Positions 26,652 to 36,288 of a stretch of DNA of 64,000 nucleotides are shown piece after piece (position 1 is the first letter of the stretch; every line of letters begins with the position of its first letter). The stretch is from positions 62,001 through 126,000 of the forward strand of contig NZ_RCHI01000008.1 of the NCBI RefSeq assembly GCF_003664585.1, in the 5' to 3' direction. Position numbers and translations under genes: made by a program. The notes beneath the pieces were generated by a model. That model made no database searches, was not told the origin of the DNA, and saw only the letters and a list, made by a program, of their open reading frames with translations. The stretch comes from Paenirhodobacter hankyongi. GTDB taxonomy: Bacteria > Pseudomonadota > Alphaproteobacteria > Rhodobacterales > Rhodobacteraceae.

Positions 26652-27005
26652 ATGGCTATGAAGATCCGGCTCGCCCGCGGCGGCTCGAAGAAGCGTCCGC
26701 ACTACGCGATCGTCGCCACCGACTCGCGCATGCCGCGTGACGGCCGCTTCCTCGAGAAGCTCGGCACCTACAACCCGCTGCTCGCCAAGGACAGCGAAGA
26801 CCGCGTCAAGATGGACATGGAGCGCGTGCAGTACTGGCTCGCCCAGGGCGCCCAGCCGACCGACCGTGTGGCCCGCTTCCTGGAAGCCGCCGGCGTCGTC
26901 GCGAAGACCGAGCGCAAGAACATGAAGAAGGCCGTCCCCGGCGCCAAGGCGACCAAGCGCGCCGAAGAGAAGGCCGCCAAGGCTGCCGCTCCGGCCGAAG
27001 AATAA
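26652..27005 (+). CDS. rpsP: 30S ribosomal protein S16
   Basis: A 117-residue S16: [40 protein letters not shown] is the conserved body. The C-terminus is an Ala/Lys-rich extension (from about residue 88), common in alphaproteobacteria. A GGAGAG site precedes the ATG. rpsP-rimM-trmD-rplS is the classical order, here with extra genes inserted. Confidence 0.97.
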   Translation: MAMKIRLARGGSKKRPHYAIVATDSRMPRDGRFLEKLGTYNPLLAKDSEDRVKMDMERVQYWLAQGAQPTDRVARFLEAAGVVAKTERKNMKKAVPGAKATKRAEEKAAKAAAPAEE

Positions 27006-27082
27006 TCTGGCCCAGGGCCCGATTTCGGCTAAGACAGGCGGGCCGGGCAGCGATGCCCGGCCCGTTGCACAAGGAGCCCCCG

Positions 27083-27592
27083 ATGACGAAAGAGGATCGC
27101 GTCTGTGTCGGCGCCATCGCCGGAGCCTTTGGCGTGAAGGGCGAGGCGCGGCTGAAGAGCTTTTGCTCGACCCCCGAGGACATCGCCACCTACGGGCCGC
27201 TCTGGCTCGAGGACGGCACGCGCAGCTTCACGGTCAAGCTGACGCGCCCGGTGACGGGCGGGCTGGGGGCGCGGCTGGCGGGGCTGGCGACCAAGGAAGA
27301 GGTCGACGCGCTGAAGGGCGCGACGCTCTGGGCCGATCGCGACCGCCTGCCCTCGCTGCCCGATGACGAATTCTACCACACCGACCTGATCGGCCTGCCG
27401 GTCTTCGACGCGGGCGGGGTGCAGATCGGCAAGGTCCGTGCGGTGCAGAACTTCGGCGCCGGCGACATCCTCGAGATCTTCGCGCCGGGGCGCAAGACGA
27501 CGCTGATGCTGCCCTTCACCCGCGCGGTGGTGCCGACCGTCGATCTCAAGGCTGGACGGATCATCGCCGACCCGCCCGAGGATCTCGAGTGA
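27083..27592 (+). CDS. rimM: Ribosome maturation factor RimM
   Basis: A 169-residue RimM, which binds S19 and assists 30S head assembly. The N-terminal [21 protein letters not shown] and the PRC-barrel region ([32 protein letters not shown]) are evident. The start at 27083 has AAGGAG upstream. The stop overlaps the following ATG by one base (TGATG). Confidence 0.96.
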   Translation: MTKEDRVCVGAIAGAFGVKGEARLKSFCSTPEDIATYGPLWLEDGTRSFTVKLTRPVTGGLGARLAGLATKEEVDALKGATLWADRDRLPSLPDDEFYHTDLIGLPVFDAGGVQIGKVRAVQNFGAGDILEIFAPGRKTTLMLPFTRAVVPTVDLKAGRIIADPPEDLE

Positions 27593-28434
27593 TGCTGCAA
27601 CGGGTGATCGTCCACCCGGGCTTTCACAAGACCGGCACCTCGAGCGTGCAGCGGGCGCTGCGCGCGGGCCGGACCGATCTGGCCCCCCTCTGGCAGATCG
27701 GGCTCGAGGAAGATTTCCCGGATGCCGCGGCGGCCGCGCGTGCCTATTCGCTGCGCCGCGATCCGCTCGATCTGGGCCTGTTCCAGCAGGCGCTCGCCGA
27801 CTGGATCGAGACGCTGGATCTTGCCGGCGCCGAGGGGCTGCTGCTCAGCTGCGAGTCGCTGATGGGCGAGATCCCGGGCCCGCCCGACGGCGCCCGTGAC
27901 TATTCCGCCGGCCCCGATCTGGCGGCGGCGCTGGTCGAGGTGCTGCACGCGGGTTTTGGCCCGGACGTCGCCGTGACGCTGCACCTGTCGACCCGCGACG
28001 GTGCCGGCTGGCTTGAAAGCCTGCACTGGCAGCTGGTGCGCGGCGGGCTTGTCGACGAGCGCTTTGGCGCCTTCGCGCGGCGGATGCGCGGCCATGCCGA
28101 CCTTGCCGTGCAGGCCCGGGCCATCGCCGCGGCCGTCGCGCCGGTGCCGGTGCAGATCGCGCCGCTTGCGGAGATGACCGGCCCCGAGGGGCCGCTTGGC
28201 CCGCTTCTCGACCTGATGGGCTGGCCCGCGGCGCGGCGGCAGGCGTTTCAGGCGTTGCCGCGGGTGAACGCCCGCCCGCCGCATGTCGACCGGCTGCACC
28301 TTGCCAATCGCTTCGCCCGGATCAACCGCCGGGTTGAGGGGCGCGAGGCGGCGAAGGCGGTCAAGCAACGGATGATGGCCCGGATCTGGGCCCGCGCGCG
28401 CCGCACCCGCGCGCAGAACGAGGAACAGACATGA
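27592..28434 (+). CDS. Sulfotransferase-like protein inserted between rimM and trmD
   Basis: A 280-residue protein with [13 protein letters not shown] at residues 8-20, the P-loop-like 5'-phosphosulfate motif (KTGTSS) of PAPS-dependent sulfotransferases. I cannot clearly locate the 3'-phosphate motif; the rest is Ala/Leu-rich with a basic C-terminus. It is coupled to both neighbours (TGATG with rimM, ATGA with trmD), so it is translated with tRNA and ribosome maturation genes. A GTG at 27589 is an alternative start. Function unknown; a relation to RNA modification would be speculation. Confidence 0.65.
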   Translation: MLQRVIVHPGFHKTGTSSVQRALRAGRTDLAPLWQIGLEEDFPDAAAAARAYSLRRDPLDLGLFQQALADWIETLDLAGAEGLLLSCESLMGEIPGPPDGARDYSAGPDLAAALVEVLHAGFGPDVAVTLHLSTRDGAGWLESLHWQLVRGGLVDERFGAFARRMRGHADLAVQARAIAAAVAPVPVQIAPLAEMTGPEGPLGPLLDLMGWPAARRQAFQALPRVNARPPHVDRLHLANRFARINRRVEGREAAKAVKQRMMARIWARARRTRAQNEEQT

Positions 28435-29369
28435 GCACCGACACCGGCTCCGACGAGAACGCCCCCGCAGCGGGCCCCGAGACCCCGCCCGCCCCCCGCC
28501 GCGTCGGCAAGGGCGCCGAGAAATACTCGACAAGCTATCTCGCCGAGGCCGAGGTGCCGGCGGATGCCCCCACCCGCGCGATCGGCCGGCGCCATGTCGT
28601 CACCTCGCTCACCGGCGGCAAGCTGCGCCCGCGCGACCTGATGGAAGAACAGGCCGAACCCGCCGCCGGCTGGCGCGCCAAGGTCGTCACCCTCTTCCCC
28701 GAGGCCTTCCCGGGCGTTCTGGGCCTCAGCCTGACCGGCAAGGCGATGACCGAGCGGCTGTGGTCGCTTGAAACCATCGACCTGCGCCCCTTCGGCATCG
28801 GCAAGCACCGCAACGTCGACGACACGCCCGCAGGTGGCGGCGCGGGCATGGTGCTGCGCGCCGATGTGGTGGCGGCGGCGCTTGACATCGCGGCGGCGGG
28901 CACGCCTGCGGACCGCGAGAAATGGCCGGTGATCTTCATGAGCCCGCGCGGCAAGCCCTTCACCCAGGCCGACGCGCGCCGTTTCGCCGCGGCCGAGGGG
29001 ATGACCATCCTGTGCGGCCGCTTCGAGGGCGTCGACGAGCGGGTGCTGGAGCATTACGCCATCGAGGAGGTCTCGATCGGCGATTTCGTCCTCACCGGCG
29101 GCGAGCTGGCGGCGCAGGTGATCCTCGATGCCATCGTGCGGCTGCGCCCGGGGGTTCTGGGCAATGCGGAAAGCGCGGTCGAGGAAAGCCATTCGAACGG
29201 GCTGCTGGAGCATCCGCAATACACCCGGCCGGCGGAATGGGAGGGCCGCGCGATCCCCGAGGTGCTGACCTCGGGCAACCACAAGAAGATCGCGGAATGG
29301 CGGCGCGCGCAGAGCGAAGCGCTGACCAGGGCCCGGCGGCCCGACCTGTGGGAGAAGTTCGGCAAGTGA
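28431..29369 (+). CDS. trmD: tRNA (guanine-N1)-methyltransferase TrmD with N-terminal extension
   Basis: A 312-residue SPOUT methyltransferase making m1G37 in tRNAs, needed for frame maintenance. The canonical protein begins about residue 81 ([13 protein letters not shown]); [33 protein letters not shown] and HPQYTRP are conserved knot and substrate motifs. The first 80 residues are Pro/Ala/charged and look disordered. The ATGA overlap with the upstream gene supports this long start, but Met71 (28641) could also initiate. Confidence 0.93.
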   Translation: MSTDTGSDENAPAAGPETPPAPRRVGKGAEKYSTSYLAEAEVPADAPTRAIGRRHVVTSLTGGKLRPRDLMEEQAEPAAGWRAKVVTLFPEAFPGVLGLSLTGKAMTERLWSLETIDLRPFGIGKHRNVDDTPAGGGAGMVLRADVVAAALDIAAAGTPADREKWPVIFMSPRGKPFTQADARRFAAAEGMTILCGRFEGVDERVLEHYAIEEVSIGDFVLTGGELAAQVILDAIVRLRPGVLGNAESAVEESHSNGLLEHPQYTRPAEWEGRAIPEVLTSGNHKKIAEWRRAQSEALTRARRPDLWEKFGK

Positions 29370-29383
29370 TGCCACACGGAGCG

Positions 29384-29460
29384 CGCGGGACAGGCCGCGC
29401 GGGGGCTCTGCCCCGCCGAGGCAATGCCTCGGCCCCCCGAGGTATTTGGGGCAAGATGAA
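29384..29460. repeat. Composite intergenic element with 22-bp repeat copy
   Basis: After trmD come a CGCGCGG/CCGCGCG hairpin, a GGGGC/GCCCC hairpin, a CCGAGGC/GCCTCGG hairpin, then C-run plus the 22-bp repeat at 29439-29460 (GAGGTATTTGG...GCAAGATGAA). The 22 bases are the exact reverse complement of 54847-54868. Shared architecture with the copies at 12803 and 54680. Confidence 0.75.
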
Positions 29461-29498
29461 TGGGGGCGTGCGCGCCCGATTTCCAGAGGGAGGACAGC

Positions 29499-29927
29499 AT
29501 GAGCCCCATTCGATTGCAGCGCGGCCGGCTTTTCGATCACGTCCAGCTTGTGGTCCGCGACCTTGCGGCGAGTGCCGAGTTCTACAGGGCGGTTCTGGGC
29601 GAGCTCGGGATCGTGGTGACCGACACCGGCGCGGGCTGTTTCTTCGCCGATGAGCTGGTGGTGTCGGCGCTCGACAGTCCGACCGCCTCGGGCGTTCTGA
29701 CCGGGCGCCAGCACCTGGCCTTCCAGGCGAAGGACCGCGCCACCGTCGACGCCTTCCACCGCACCGCCCTCGCCCATGGCGGGCGCGACAACGGCGCCCC
29801 CGGGCTGCGCCCCTACCATCCCGCATATTATGCGGCCTTCGTCCTCGATCCCGATGGCAACAACATCGAGGCGGTCTATCAGGGCGAGGCCCGGCGCAGC
29901 GCGCCATCTGTGGTGATCGAGATCTGA
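29499..29927 (+). CDS. VOC-family (glyoxalase/bleomycin-resistance-like) protein
   Basis: A 142-residue vicinal-oxygen-chelate protein: FDHVQLVVRDLAASAEFYRAVLGELG opens the first beta-alpha-beta-beta-beta unit, and AAFVLDPDGNNIEAVYQ closes the second with the metal-binding Glu. His in DHVQ and His in RQHLAFQA are likely metal ligands. AGAGGGAGGA precedes the ATG at 29499; an in-frame upstream start falls in the repeat. Substrate unknown. Confidence 0.8.
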   Translation: MSPIRLQRGRLFDHVQLVVRDLAASAEFYRAVLGELGIVVTDTGAGCFFADELVVSALDSPTASGVLTGRQHLAFQAKDRATVDAFHRTALAHGGRDNGAPGLRPYHPAYYAAFVLDPDGNNIEAVYQGEARRSAPSVVIEI

Positions 29928-29981
29928 GGCGGCAGTGGTCGCGAAACCCGGACGGGACGCGCCCCCTGCCCCACCTCCCCC

Positions 29982-30010
29982 TTGATCCGTTGGCCGTTTG
30001 ACCGTATGAC
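29982..30010 (+). promoter_or_regulatory. Candidate sigma-70 promoter for rplS
   Basis: TTGATC (29982-29987) and TATGAC (30005-30010) are separated by exactly 17 bases. This is the best -35/-10 pair I see in the window. It would give a leader of about 200 bases before rplS. Confidence 0.55.
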
Positions 30011-30016
30011 GCGCCT

Positions 30017-30210
30017 GTCCGGACCGGAATCGGCCCACGGACCCTTTGCCCGTTGCCTGTGGCCGCCTTCTTCGGTGGCTGCGTGGGGCGCCGGGGGGAG
30101 GCTGAAAAAGACGAACGATCCTCCGGCGGGCGCGCCTTTCCAAAGGCCCGGACCCGATCGAAGACCGGAGCTCTCGGGCGCGACATCTTTGCGGGATTAC
30201 CGCAAGCAAT
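30017..30210 (+). other. Long untranslated leader of rplS
   Basis: About 200 bases between the candidate promoter and the ribosome-binding site of rplS. An open frame crosses it (from 30053) but has no protein-like features until L19. GCCTTT/AAAGGC and other short dyads suggest some structure. Ribosomal-protein leaders often mediate autogenous control; not demonstrable here. Confidence 0.35.
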
Positions 30211-30223
30211 GAAAGGACATGCG

Positions 30224-30595
30224 ATGAACCTGATCGCGCAACTCGAGGCGGAACAGATCGCCGCCCTCGGCAAGACCATTCCGGATTTCAAGGCCGGCGA
30301 CACCGTTCGCGTCGGCTTCAAGGTGACCGAAGGCACCCGCACCCGCGTGCAGATGTACGAAGGCGTCTGCATCGCGCGCAAGGGCGGTTCGACCCTTGCT
30401 GCCTCGTTCACCGTGCGCAAGATCTCCTTCGGCGAAGGCGTCGAGCGCGTGTTCCCGCTCTATTCGACCAACATCGACTCGATCGAGGTCGTCCGTCGCG
30501 GCCGCGTGCGTCGTGCGAAGCTCTACTACCTGCGTGACCGTCGCGGCAAATCGGCCCGTATCGCCGAAGACACCACCTACAAAGCCAAGGCCTGA
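30224..30595 (+). CDS. rplS: 50S ribosomal protein L19
   Basis: A 123-residue L19 at the 30S-50S interface. [33 protein letters not shown] and [36 protein letters not shown] are the conserved segments. GAAAGGA fits the ATG at 30224; an in-frame ATG at 30209 overlaps that site and is disfavoured. rpmE follows after 11 bases. Confidence 0.97.
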   Translation: MNLIAQLEAEQIAALGKTIPDFKAGDTVRVGFKVTEGTRTRVQMYEGVCIARKGGSTLAASFTVRKISFGEGVERVFPLYSTNIDSIEVVRRGRVRRAKLYYLRDRRGKSARIAEDTTYKAKA

Positions 30596-30606
30596 GGAGC
30601 GGACCG

Positions 30607-30828
30607 ATGAAAGCCGAAATCCATCCCGAATACCACTTCATCACCGTCAAGATGACCGACGGCACCGAGTATCAGACCCGGTCGACCTGGGGCAAGGAAG
30701 GCGAAGTCATGTCGCTCGACATCGACCCGACCTCGCACCCGGCCTGGACCGGCGGCAACGCCCGTCTGATGGACACCGGTGGCCGCGTGTCGAAGTTCAA
30801 GAACAAGTACGCCGGCCTGGGCTTCTGA
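30607..30828 (+). CDS. rpmE: 50S ribosomal protein L31 (cysteine-free form)
   Basis: A 73-residue bL31. [25 protein letters not shown] and [18 protein letters not shown] are conserved. It contains no cysteine, so it cannot bind the zinc ion held by the four Cys of zinc-type L31 and would work independently of zinc. A strong terminator follows. Confidence 0.95.
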   Translation: MKAEIHPEYHFITVKMTDGTEYQTRSTWGKEGEVMSLDIDPTSHPAWTGGNARLMDTGGRVSKFKNKYAGLGF

Positions 30829-30850
30829 GCCCCGCCGCCGCGGAAACCGG

Positions 30851-30877
30851 AAAGGGCGCCCCTCGGGCGCCCTTTTT
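30851..30877 (+). terminator. Strong rho-independent terminator after rpmE
   Basis: AAAGGGCGCCC (30851-30861) pairs perfectly with GGGCGCCCTTT (30865-30875) around CTC, with TTTTT at 30873-30877. It ends the rplS-rpmE transcript. Confidence 0.92.
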
Positions 30878-31011
30878 CATGGCCTGTGCCGGGCAGCGGC
30901 GCCACGGCCCGGCACATTCGCCAACATCCCCTTGCGCCAGGGCGGAACCTTGGTTAGCCCGATTCTGACCATCAGCGCCCTGCCAGGCGCGTCAGAACCC
31001 GGGGGAAGAAC

Positions 31012-31821
31012 GTGGCGCATATCATTGTGACCGGAAACGAGAAGGGCGGTTCCGGCAAGTCGACCACCTGCATGCATGTCGCCACGGCGCTGTGCCGGAT
31101 GGGGCACCGGGTCGGGGCGCTCGATCTCGACATCCGCCAGCGCAGCTTCGGCCGCTATGTCGAGAACCGCCGCGCCTTCCTCGCCCGCGAGGGGCTCGAT
31201 CTGCCCACCCCCGATTACCGCGAGCTGCCCGACATCGAGTCCGAAAGCCTCGCCCCCGGCGAGAACCCCTATGACCACCGCCTGTCGGCCGCGGTGGCCG
31301 AGCTGGAAGCCGAGTGCGATTTCATCCTGATCGACTGCCCCGGCTCGCACACCCGGCTGAGCCAGGTGGCGCATTCGCTTGCCGACACGCTGATCACGCC
31401 GCTCAACGACAGTTTCATCGACTTCGACCTTCTGGCGCGGATCGACCCCGAGACCTCGAAGGTCCAAGGCCCCTCGATCTATTCGGAAATGGTCTGGTCG
31501 GCGCGGCAGCTGCGCGCCCGCGCCGGGCTGAAGCCGATCGACTGGATCGTGCTGCGCAACCGCGTCGGCGCGCAGCAGATGCACAACAAGCGCAAGGTGG
31601 GTGCGGCGCTCGAACAGCTGTCGAAGCGTATCGGCTTCCGCGTGGCACCGGGCTTTTCCGAGCGCGTGATCTTCCGCGAGCTGTTCCCGCGCGGGCTCAC
31701 GCTGCTGGATCTGCGTGACCTCGGGGTCGAGAACCTGAACATCTCGAACGTGGCGGCGCGGCAGGAACTGCGCGAGCTGATGAAGGAGCTGCGGCTGCCC
31801 GGGGTCGAGGTCGACTTCTGA
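31012..31821 (+). CDS. mipZ: Division-plane positioning ATPase MipZ
   Basis: A 269-residue ParA/MinD-superfamily ATPase with deviant Walker A NEKGGSGKST at residues 9-18 and DFILIDCPGS as Walker B. MipZ dimers on the nucleoid inhibit FtsZ polymerisation and, through ParB, place the division site at mid-cell in alphaproteobacteria. The GTG start at 31012 is required because MAHIIVTGNEKGG begins the fold; GGGGAAG lies upstream. Plain ParA is less likely since no parB follows and the length and C-terminus fit MipZ. Confidence 0.88.
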   Translation: MAHIIVTGNEKGGSGKSTTCMHVATALCRMGHRVGALDLDIRQRSFGRYVENRRAFLAREGLDLPTPDYRELPDIESESLAPGENPYDHRLSAAVAELEAECDFILIDCPGSHTRLSQVAHSLADTLITPLNDSFIDFDLLARIDPETSKVQGPSIYSEMVWSARQLRARAGLKPIDWIVLRNRVGAQQMHNKRKVGAALEQLSKRIGFRVAPGFSERVIFRELFPRGLTLLDLRDLGVENLNISNVAARQELRELMKELRLPGVEVDF

Positions 31822-31823
31822 GC

Positions 31824-31979
31824 TCAGGCCGAAAGCCGACCCGGACGGAAGGGCGTGACCGGAGCGTGATGGATGAGCTTGCGGTGGCTCTGTCGGCCAA
31901 GCGCGGACAGCCGCGCCTCGAGGATCGCGTCCCCCTCTTCCTCGCGGAAGAGACCAAAGAGTTTCAGCAGGCTGCGCAT
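31824..31979 (-). CDS. Small hypothetical protein (51 residues)
   Basis: Starts at a minus-strand ATG (31979) preceded six bases upstream by GGAGG. The sequence begins MRSLLKLFGLFREEEGDAI, an amphipathic then acidic stretch, and ends with a basic/His segment. It is convergent with mipZ, two bases separating the stops. No family recognised; the strong ribosome-binding site is the main support. Confidence 0.45.
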   Translation of the reverse strand: MRSLLKLFGLFREEEGDAILEARLSALGRQSHRKLIHHAPVTPFRPGRLSA

Positions 31980-32085
31980 CGTCGTCCTCCAGCCATCCCG
32001 GGTGTTCAGGGGCCAGACTCGGCCGTGATTGCGGCCGAATCTTGACCCGCTGACGGAGATCCGGAGGCTTTCGCGGCGAGCGGGC

Positions 32086-32529
32086 TCAGCCCCGGCCGAG
32101 CAGCGTGCAGATCCGGCGCGTGGCCAGCGCATAGCCCTCGATGCCGAGCCCTGCGATCACCCCATCGGCGCGCAGCGAGACATAGGAGTGATGGCGGAAG
32201 GCCTCGCGCTTGTGCACGTTCGAGATATGCACCTCGATCACCGGCCCCTCATAGGCGTTCAGCGCGTCGAGCAGCGCGACCGAGGTATGGGTCCAGGCGG
32301 CCGGGTTGATGACGATGCCCGCCGCGGCATGGCGCGCCTCGTGCACCCAGTCGATCATCTCGCCCTCGTGGTTGGTCTGGCGCAGCACCACCTTCAGCCC
32401 GCGTGCCCCCACTTCGGCGGCGCACAGCGCCTCGACGTCGGCGAGCGTCTCGTGGCCATAGATCTGCGGCTCGCGCTGGCCGAGCAGGTTCAGGTTCGGC
32501 CCGTTCAGGATGAAGATCGTGTCGCTCAT
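32086..32529 (-). CDS. aroQ: Type II 3-dehydroquinate dehydratase
   Basis: A 147-residue flavodoxin-like dehydratase of the shikimate pathway. [17 protein letters not shown] holds the catalytic Tyr loop, [16 protein letters not shown] and [18 protein letters not shown] the catalytic His and substrate contacts. Forms dodecamers in the family. Lies alone between the small ORF and tex. Confidence 0.96.
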   Translation of the reverse strand: MSDTIFILNGPNLNLLGQREPQIYGHETLADVEALCAAEVGARGLKVVLRQTNHEGEMIDWVHEARHAAAGIVINPAAWTHTSVALLDALNAYEGPVIEVHISNVHKREAFRHHSYVSLRADGVIAGLGIEGYALATRRICTLLGRG

Positions 32530-32603
32530 GCTTGCCTCCGTGGCCGTGCGCCGGCCCTGTCCCCTTCTGCGCCGGGACAGGGCCGCTTGCCAAGCCCTGC
32601 CGT

Positions 32604-34922
32604 TCAGCGCCGCTTCATCGCGTCCAGAAGCGCCGCCCCGAAAGCCCCGGTCCCGGCGCCGGAAGTGCCCTTCGGTGCGGCACTCATCGGTCCTTTCGGG
32701 CCCCGCCCCTTCGGCGCGCCCTGCGGCCCGCGCGCGGCGCGTTCCTCGCTGGCCGAGGCACCGCCGTCCTTGCGCATGGTCAGCCCGATGCGCTTGCGCG
32801 CCACGTCGACCTCGGTCACCCGCACCCGCACCACGTCGCCCGCCTTCACCACCTCATGCGGGTCCTTCACGAAACGGTCGGCGAGCTGGCTGATGTGAAC
32901 GAGCCCGTCCTGATGCACGCCGATGTCGACGAAGGCGCCGAAGGCCGCGACATTGGTCACCGTGCCCTCGAGCTGCATCCCCGGCTTCAGGTCCTTGATG
33001 TCCTCGACACCGTCGGCAAAGGTCGCGGTGACGAAGCTCGGCCGCGGGTCGCGGCCGGGTTTCTCCAGCTCGCTCAGGATGTCGCGCACCGTGGGCAGGC
33101 CAAAGCTCGCATCGACGAAATCGGCCGCGTTCAGCCGCTTCAGCGCGGCGCTGTCGCCCATCAGGGCGCGGATGTCGCGGCCGCAGGCCTTCACGATCCG
33201 GCGCGCCACGTCATAGGCCTCGGGGTGCACCGCCGAGGCGTCAAGCGGCTCGTCGCCCTCGCGGATGCGCAGGAAGCCCGCGCATTGCTCGAAGGCGCGC
33301 GGGCCAAGGCGGCTGACCTTCAGCAGTTCCTTGCGCGAGCGGAAGGCGCCGTTCACGTCGCGATGCGCCACGATCGCCTCGGCCAGCCCCGGCCCGAGGC
33401 CCGAGACATGGGCCAGCAGCGGCGCCGAGGCGGTGTTCAGATCGACGCCCACGGCGTTCACCGCATCCTCGACCACGCCTTCGAGCGCGCGGCCCAGCTT
33501 CGACTGGTCGACGTCGTGCTGATATTGCCCGACGCCGATCGACTTCGGCTCGATCTTCACCAGTTCGGCGAGCGGGTCCTGCAACCGCCGCGCGATCGAG
33601 ACCGCGCCGCGCAGGCTGACATCGAGCCCGGGGAATTCGCGCGCCGCCAGTTCCGAGGCGGAATAGACCGAGGCGCCGGCCTCGGACACCACCACCTTCA
33701 CCGGCGCCTTCACGCTCGCAGGCAGCAGCTTCAGCGTGTCGGCGACCAGCCGCTCGGTCTCGCGGCTGGCGGTGCCATTGCCGATCGCGATCAGCGCGAC
33801 CCCATGTGCCGTGATCAGCCGCAGGATCGCCGCCTGCGCGCCGCGCACGTCGTTCTTCGGCTGGAACGGATAGAGCGTGTCGGTGGCGACAAGCTTGCCC
33901 GTCGCGTCGACCACCGCCGCCTTGACCCCGGTGCGGATGCCCGGGTCAAGACCGAGCGTCGCCTTCGACCCCGCCGGCGCCGCCAGCAGCAGATCCTTGA
34001 GGTTGCGCGAGAAGACGGCGATCGCCTCTTCCTGCGCCCGGCCGCGCATCTCGGCGGTCAGATCGAGCATCATCGACAGCGACAGCTTCACCCGCCAGGT
34101 CCAGCCCGCCACCGTGCGCAGCCAGACATCGCCCGGCGCCTGCGTGCGCGCATCGAGCACCGCGCCGACCATCGCCACGGCACGCTCGGCGCCGGCCTCG
34201 TCGGGCCCGATGTCGAGCGTCACCACCCCCTCGTTCGAGGCGCGCAGCAGCGCGAGAGCGCGGTGGCTCGGGATCGTCGCCCAGTCCTCGGCATGGTCGA
34301 AATAGTCCGAGAATTTCGCGCCCTTCTCCTCCTGCCCGGCGACGACCTTCGCCGTCACTTTCGCTTCGCGCGACAGGAAGGCGCGCAGCTCGCCCAGAAG
34401 GGTCGCGTTCTCGACCAGCCCCTCGGCGACGATCTCGCGCGCGCCGGTCAGCGCGTCCTTCACCGTCGGCACCGCCGCGCTCACGAAGCCCTGCGCCAGC
34501 GCCTCGGGATCGGCACGGCGGTCGGCAAGGATCCCCTCGGCGAGCGGCGCAAGCCCGTTTTCGCGCGCGATCATCGCCTTGGTGCGGCGCTTCGGCTTGT
34601 AGGGCAGATAGATGTCCTCGAGCTCGGCCTTGGTGCCGGCACCGGCCAGCGCGCGGGCCAGATCGTCGGTCATCTTGCCCTGCTCGGTGATGCTCGACAC
34701 GATGGCGGCGCGGCGGGCCTCCATCTCGCGCAGATAGATCAGCCGGTCGGCCAGCTTGCGCAGCTGCGTGTCGTCGAGCCCGCCGGTCACTTCCTTGCGA
34801 TAGCGGGCGACGAAGGGCACCGTCGCGCCACCGTCCAGAAGCTCCGTCGCGGCGCGCACCTGCTCGGGGCGGGCGTCGATTTCGGCTGCGATGGTGCGGG
34901 CGATGCGGGCGGCTGTGTCCAT
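32604..34922 (-). CDS. tex: Tex-family S1 RNA-binding protein
   Basis: A 772-residue Tex: N-terminal helical domain ([38 protein letters not shown]), YqgF/RNase H-like domain ([19 protein letters not shown]), helix-hairpin-helix segments ([24 protein letters not shown]) and a C-terminal S1 domain ([18 protein letters not shown]), followed by a Gly/Ala-rich tail. Tex binds nucleic acid and elongating RNA polymerase-related complexes. Start at 34922 with GGAGGA upstream. Divergent from pepT. Confidence 0.95.
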   Translation of the reverse strand: MDTAARIARTIAAEIDARPEQVRAATELLDGGATVPFVARYRKEVTGGLDDTQLRKLADRLIYLREMEARRAAIVSSITEQGKMTDDLARALAGAGTKAELEDIYLPYKPKRRTKAMIARENGLAPLAEGILADRRADPEALAQGFVSAAVPTVKDALTGAREIVAEGLVENATLLGELRAFLSREAKVTAKVVAGQEEKGAKFSDYFDHAEDWATIPSHRALALLRASNEGVVTLDIGPDEAGAERAVAMVGAVLDARTQAPGDVWLRTVAGWTWRVKLSLSMMLDLTAEMRGRAQEEAIAVFSRNLKDLLLAAPAGSKATLGLDPGIRTGVKAAVVDATGKLVATDTLYPFQPKNDVRGAQAAILRLITAHGVALIAIGNGTASRETERLVADTLKLLPASVKAPVKVVVSEAGASVYSASELAAREFPGLDVSLRGAVSIARRLQDPLAELVKIEPKSIGVGQYQHDVDQSKLGRALEGVVEDAVNAVGVDLNTASAPLLAHVSGLGPGLAEAIVAHRDVNGAFRSRKELLKVSRLGPRAFEQCAGFLRIREGDEPLDASAVHPEAYDVARRIVKACGRDIRALMGDSAALKRLNAADFVDASFGLPTVRDILSELEKPGRDPRPSFVTATFADGVEDIKDLKPGMQLEGTVTNVAAFGAFVDIGVHQDGLVHISQLADRFVKDPHEVVKAGDVVRVRVTEVDVARKRIGLTMRKDGGASASEERAARGPQGAPKGRGPKGPMSAAPKGTSGAGTGAFGAALLDAMKRR

Positions 34923-34989
34923 GCTCTCCTCCGGGGTTTGGAGCGCCTTTCTAGCCCCGCCCCCGGCCGCCGCCAAGGGCGGGTTTGGC

Positions 34990-35018
34990 TTGACAGCGGC
35001 GCGCCGCCGGGTCCTGAT
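34990..35018 (+). promoter_or_regulatory. Possible pepT promoter
   Basis: A consensus TTGACA (34990-34995) with CCTGAT 17 bases on (35013-35018), a weak -10. The spacer contains the perfect 12-base palindrome GCGGCGCGCCGC (34996-35007), which could be an operator or a chance GC-rich dyad. Confidence 0.35.
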
Positions 35019-35041
35019 CCGGGCCGAAAAGGAGATCCGCG

Positions 35042-36277
35042 ATGACCCAGTTCGAGCGCGATGTGGAAGAGCGGCTGGTCCGCTATGCCTCGGTCGACAC
35101 GCAAAGCGACGAAGCGTCGGCGACGCAGCCGAGCACGGCGATCCAGCTCGATCTGGCCCGGATGCTGGCCGGCGAGCTGACCGCGATCGGTGCGGCCGAG
35201 GTGACGGTGACCGAGTATGGCGCGGTGCTGGCGACGGTGCCGGCGACGGCCGAAGGGCCGGTGATCGGACTTCTGGCGCATATGGACACCGCGCCGGCCT
35301 ATCACGCGACCGGGGTGAAACCGCGGGTGATCCGCGGCTATGCCGGCGGGCCGATCACCTTCCCCGACGCCCCCGATCTGGTGCTGAGCCCCGAGACCGC
35401 GCCCTATCTGGCCACCAAGATCGGCGATGACATCATCACCGCCTCGGGCCTCACGCTCCTTGGCGCCGACGACAAGGCCGGGGTGAGCGTGGTGATGACG
35501 CTCGCCGCGCATCTGCTCGCCCATCCCGAGATCGCGCATCCGAAGCTGCGCCTCGCCTTCACCCCGGACGAAGAGATCGGCCGCGGCGTCGATCCGCGCC
35601 TGCCCGCCGATCTGGGCGTCGATTTCGCCTATACGCTCGACGGCGGCGCGCTTGGCGAGGTCGAGCACGAGACCTTCTCGGCCGATGGCGCCAAGGTGAA
35701 GATCACCGGCGTCTCGACCCATACCGGCACGGCGCAGGGCAAGATGGTGAACGCGCTGCATCTGGCGGCAAAGCTGATCGAGCTCTTGCCGCAGGCGACC
35801 CAGACCCCCGAGGTGACCGGCGGGCGCGACGGCTTCTGGCACGTCTATGCGCTCACCGGCACCGCGGCCGAGGCCGAGCTGAGCATCATCTTGCGCGACT
35901 TCGAGCTGGATGGCCTCGCCGCCCGGGGCGAGCTGCTGCGCACCGCCTGCGCCGCCATCGCCGCGACCGAGCCGCGCGCGAAAATCACCTGCGAGATCCG
36001 CCCGCAATATCGCAACATGCGCTATTGGCTGGAAAAGGACATGACGCCGGTGACGCTCGCCCATGCCGCCTGCCGCGCCGAGGGGATCGAGCCCGTCGCC
36101 CGCGCCATCCGCGGCGGCACCGACGGCTCGCGCCTGACCGAGATGGGCGTGCCCTGCCCCAATCTCTTCACCGGCATGCAGGAGATCCACGGGCCGCTCG
36201 AATGGATCTCGGTGCAGGACATGGCGGCGGCGGTGCGGGTCTGCCTGCGGCTCGTGTCACTGGCGGCACAGGCATGA
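35042..36277 (+). CDS. pepT: Peptidase T (tripeptide aminopeptidase)
   Basis: A 411-residue M20B zinc aminopeptidase. Metal and catalytic residues appear in [11 protein letters not shown] (HxD), [15 protein letters not shown], the TLDGG Asp and EIHGPLEW (C-terminal His). It releases the N-terminal residue of tripeptides in the cytoplasm. AAAAGGAG precedes the ATG. The FAH-family gene follows after eleven bases. Confidence 0.94.
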   Translation: MTQFERDVEERLVRYASVDTQSDEASATQPSTAIQLDLARMLAGELTAIGAAEVTVTEYGAVLATVPATAEGPVIGLLAHMDTAPAYHATGVKPRVIRGYAGGPITFPDAPDLVLSPETAPYLATKIGDDIITASGLTLLGADDKAGVSVVMTLAAHLLAHPEIAHPKLRLAFTPDEEIGRGVDPRLPADLGVDFAYTLDGGALGEVEHETFSADGAKVKITGVSTHTGTAQGKMVNALHLAAKLIELLPQATQTPEVTGGRDGFWHVYALTGTAAEAELSIILRDFELDGLAARGELLRTACAAIAATEPRAKITCEIRPQYRNMRYWLEKDMTPVTLAHAACRAEGIEPVARAIRGGTDGSRLTEMGVPCPNLFTGMQEIHGPLEWISVQDMAAAVRVCLRLVSLAAQA

Positions 36278-36288
36278 AGGAGACAGAC

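Noticed and set aside
32532-35045. An 837-codon plus-strand open frame opposite tex
   Set aside because: Shadow frame; composition lacks protein character and Tex on the other strand is unmistakable.
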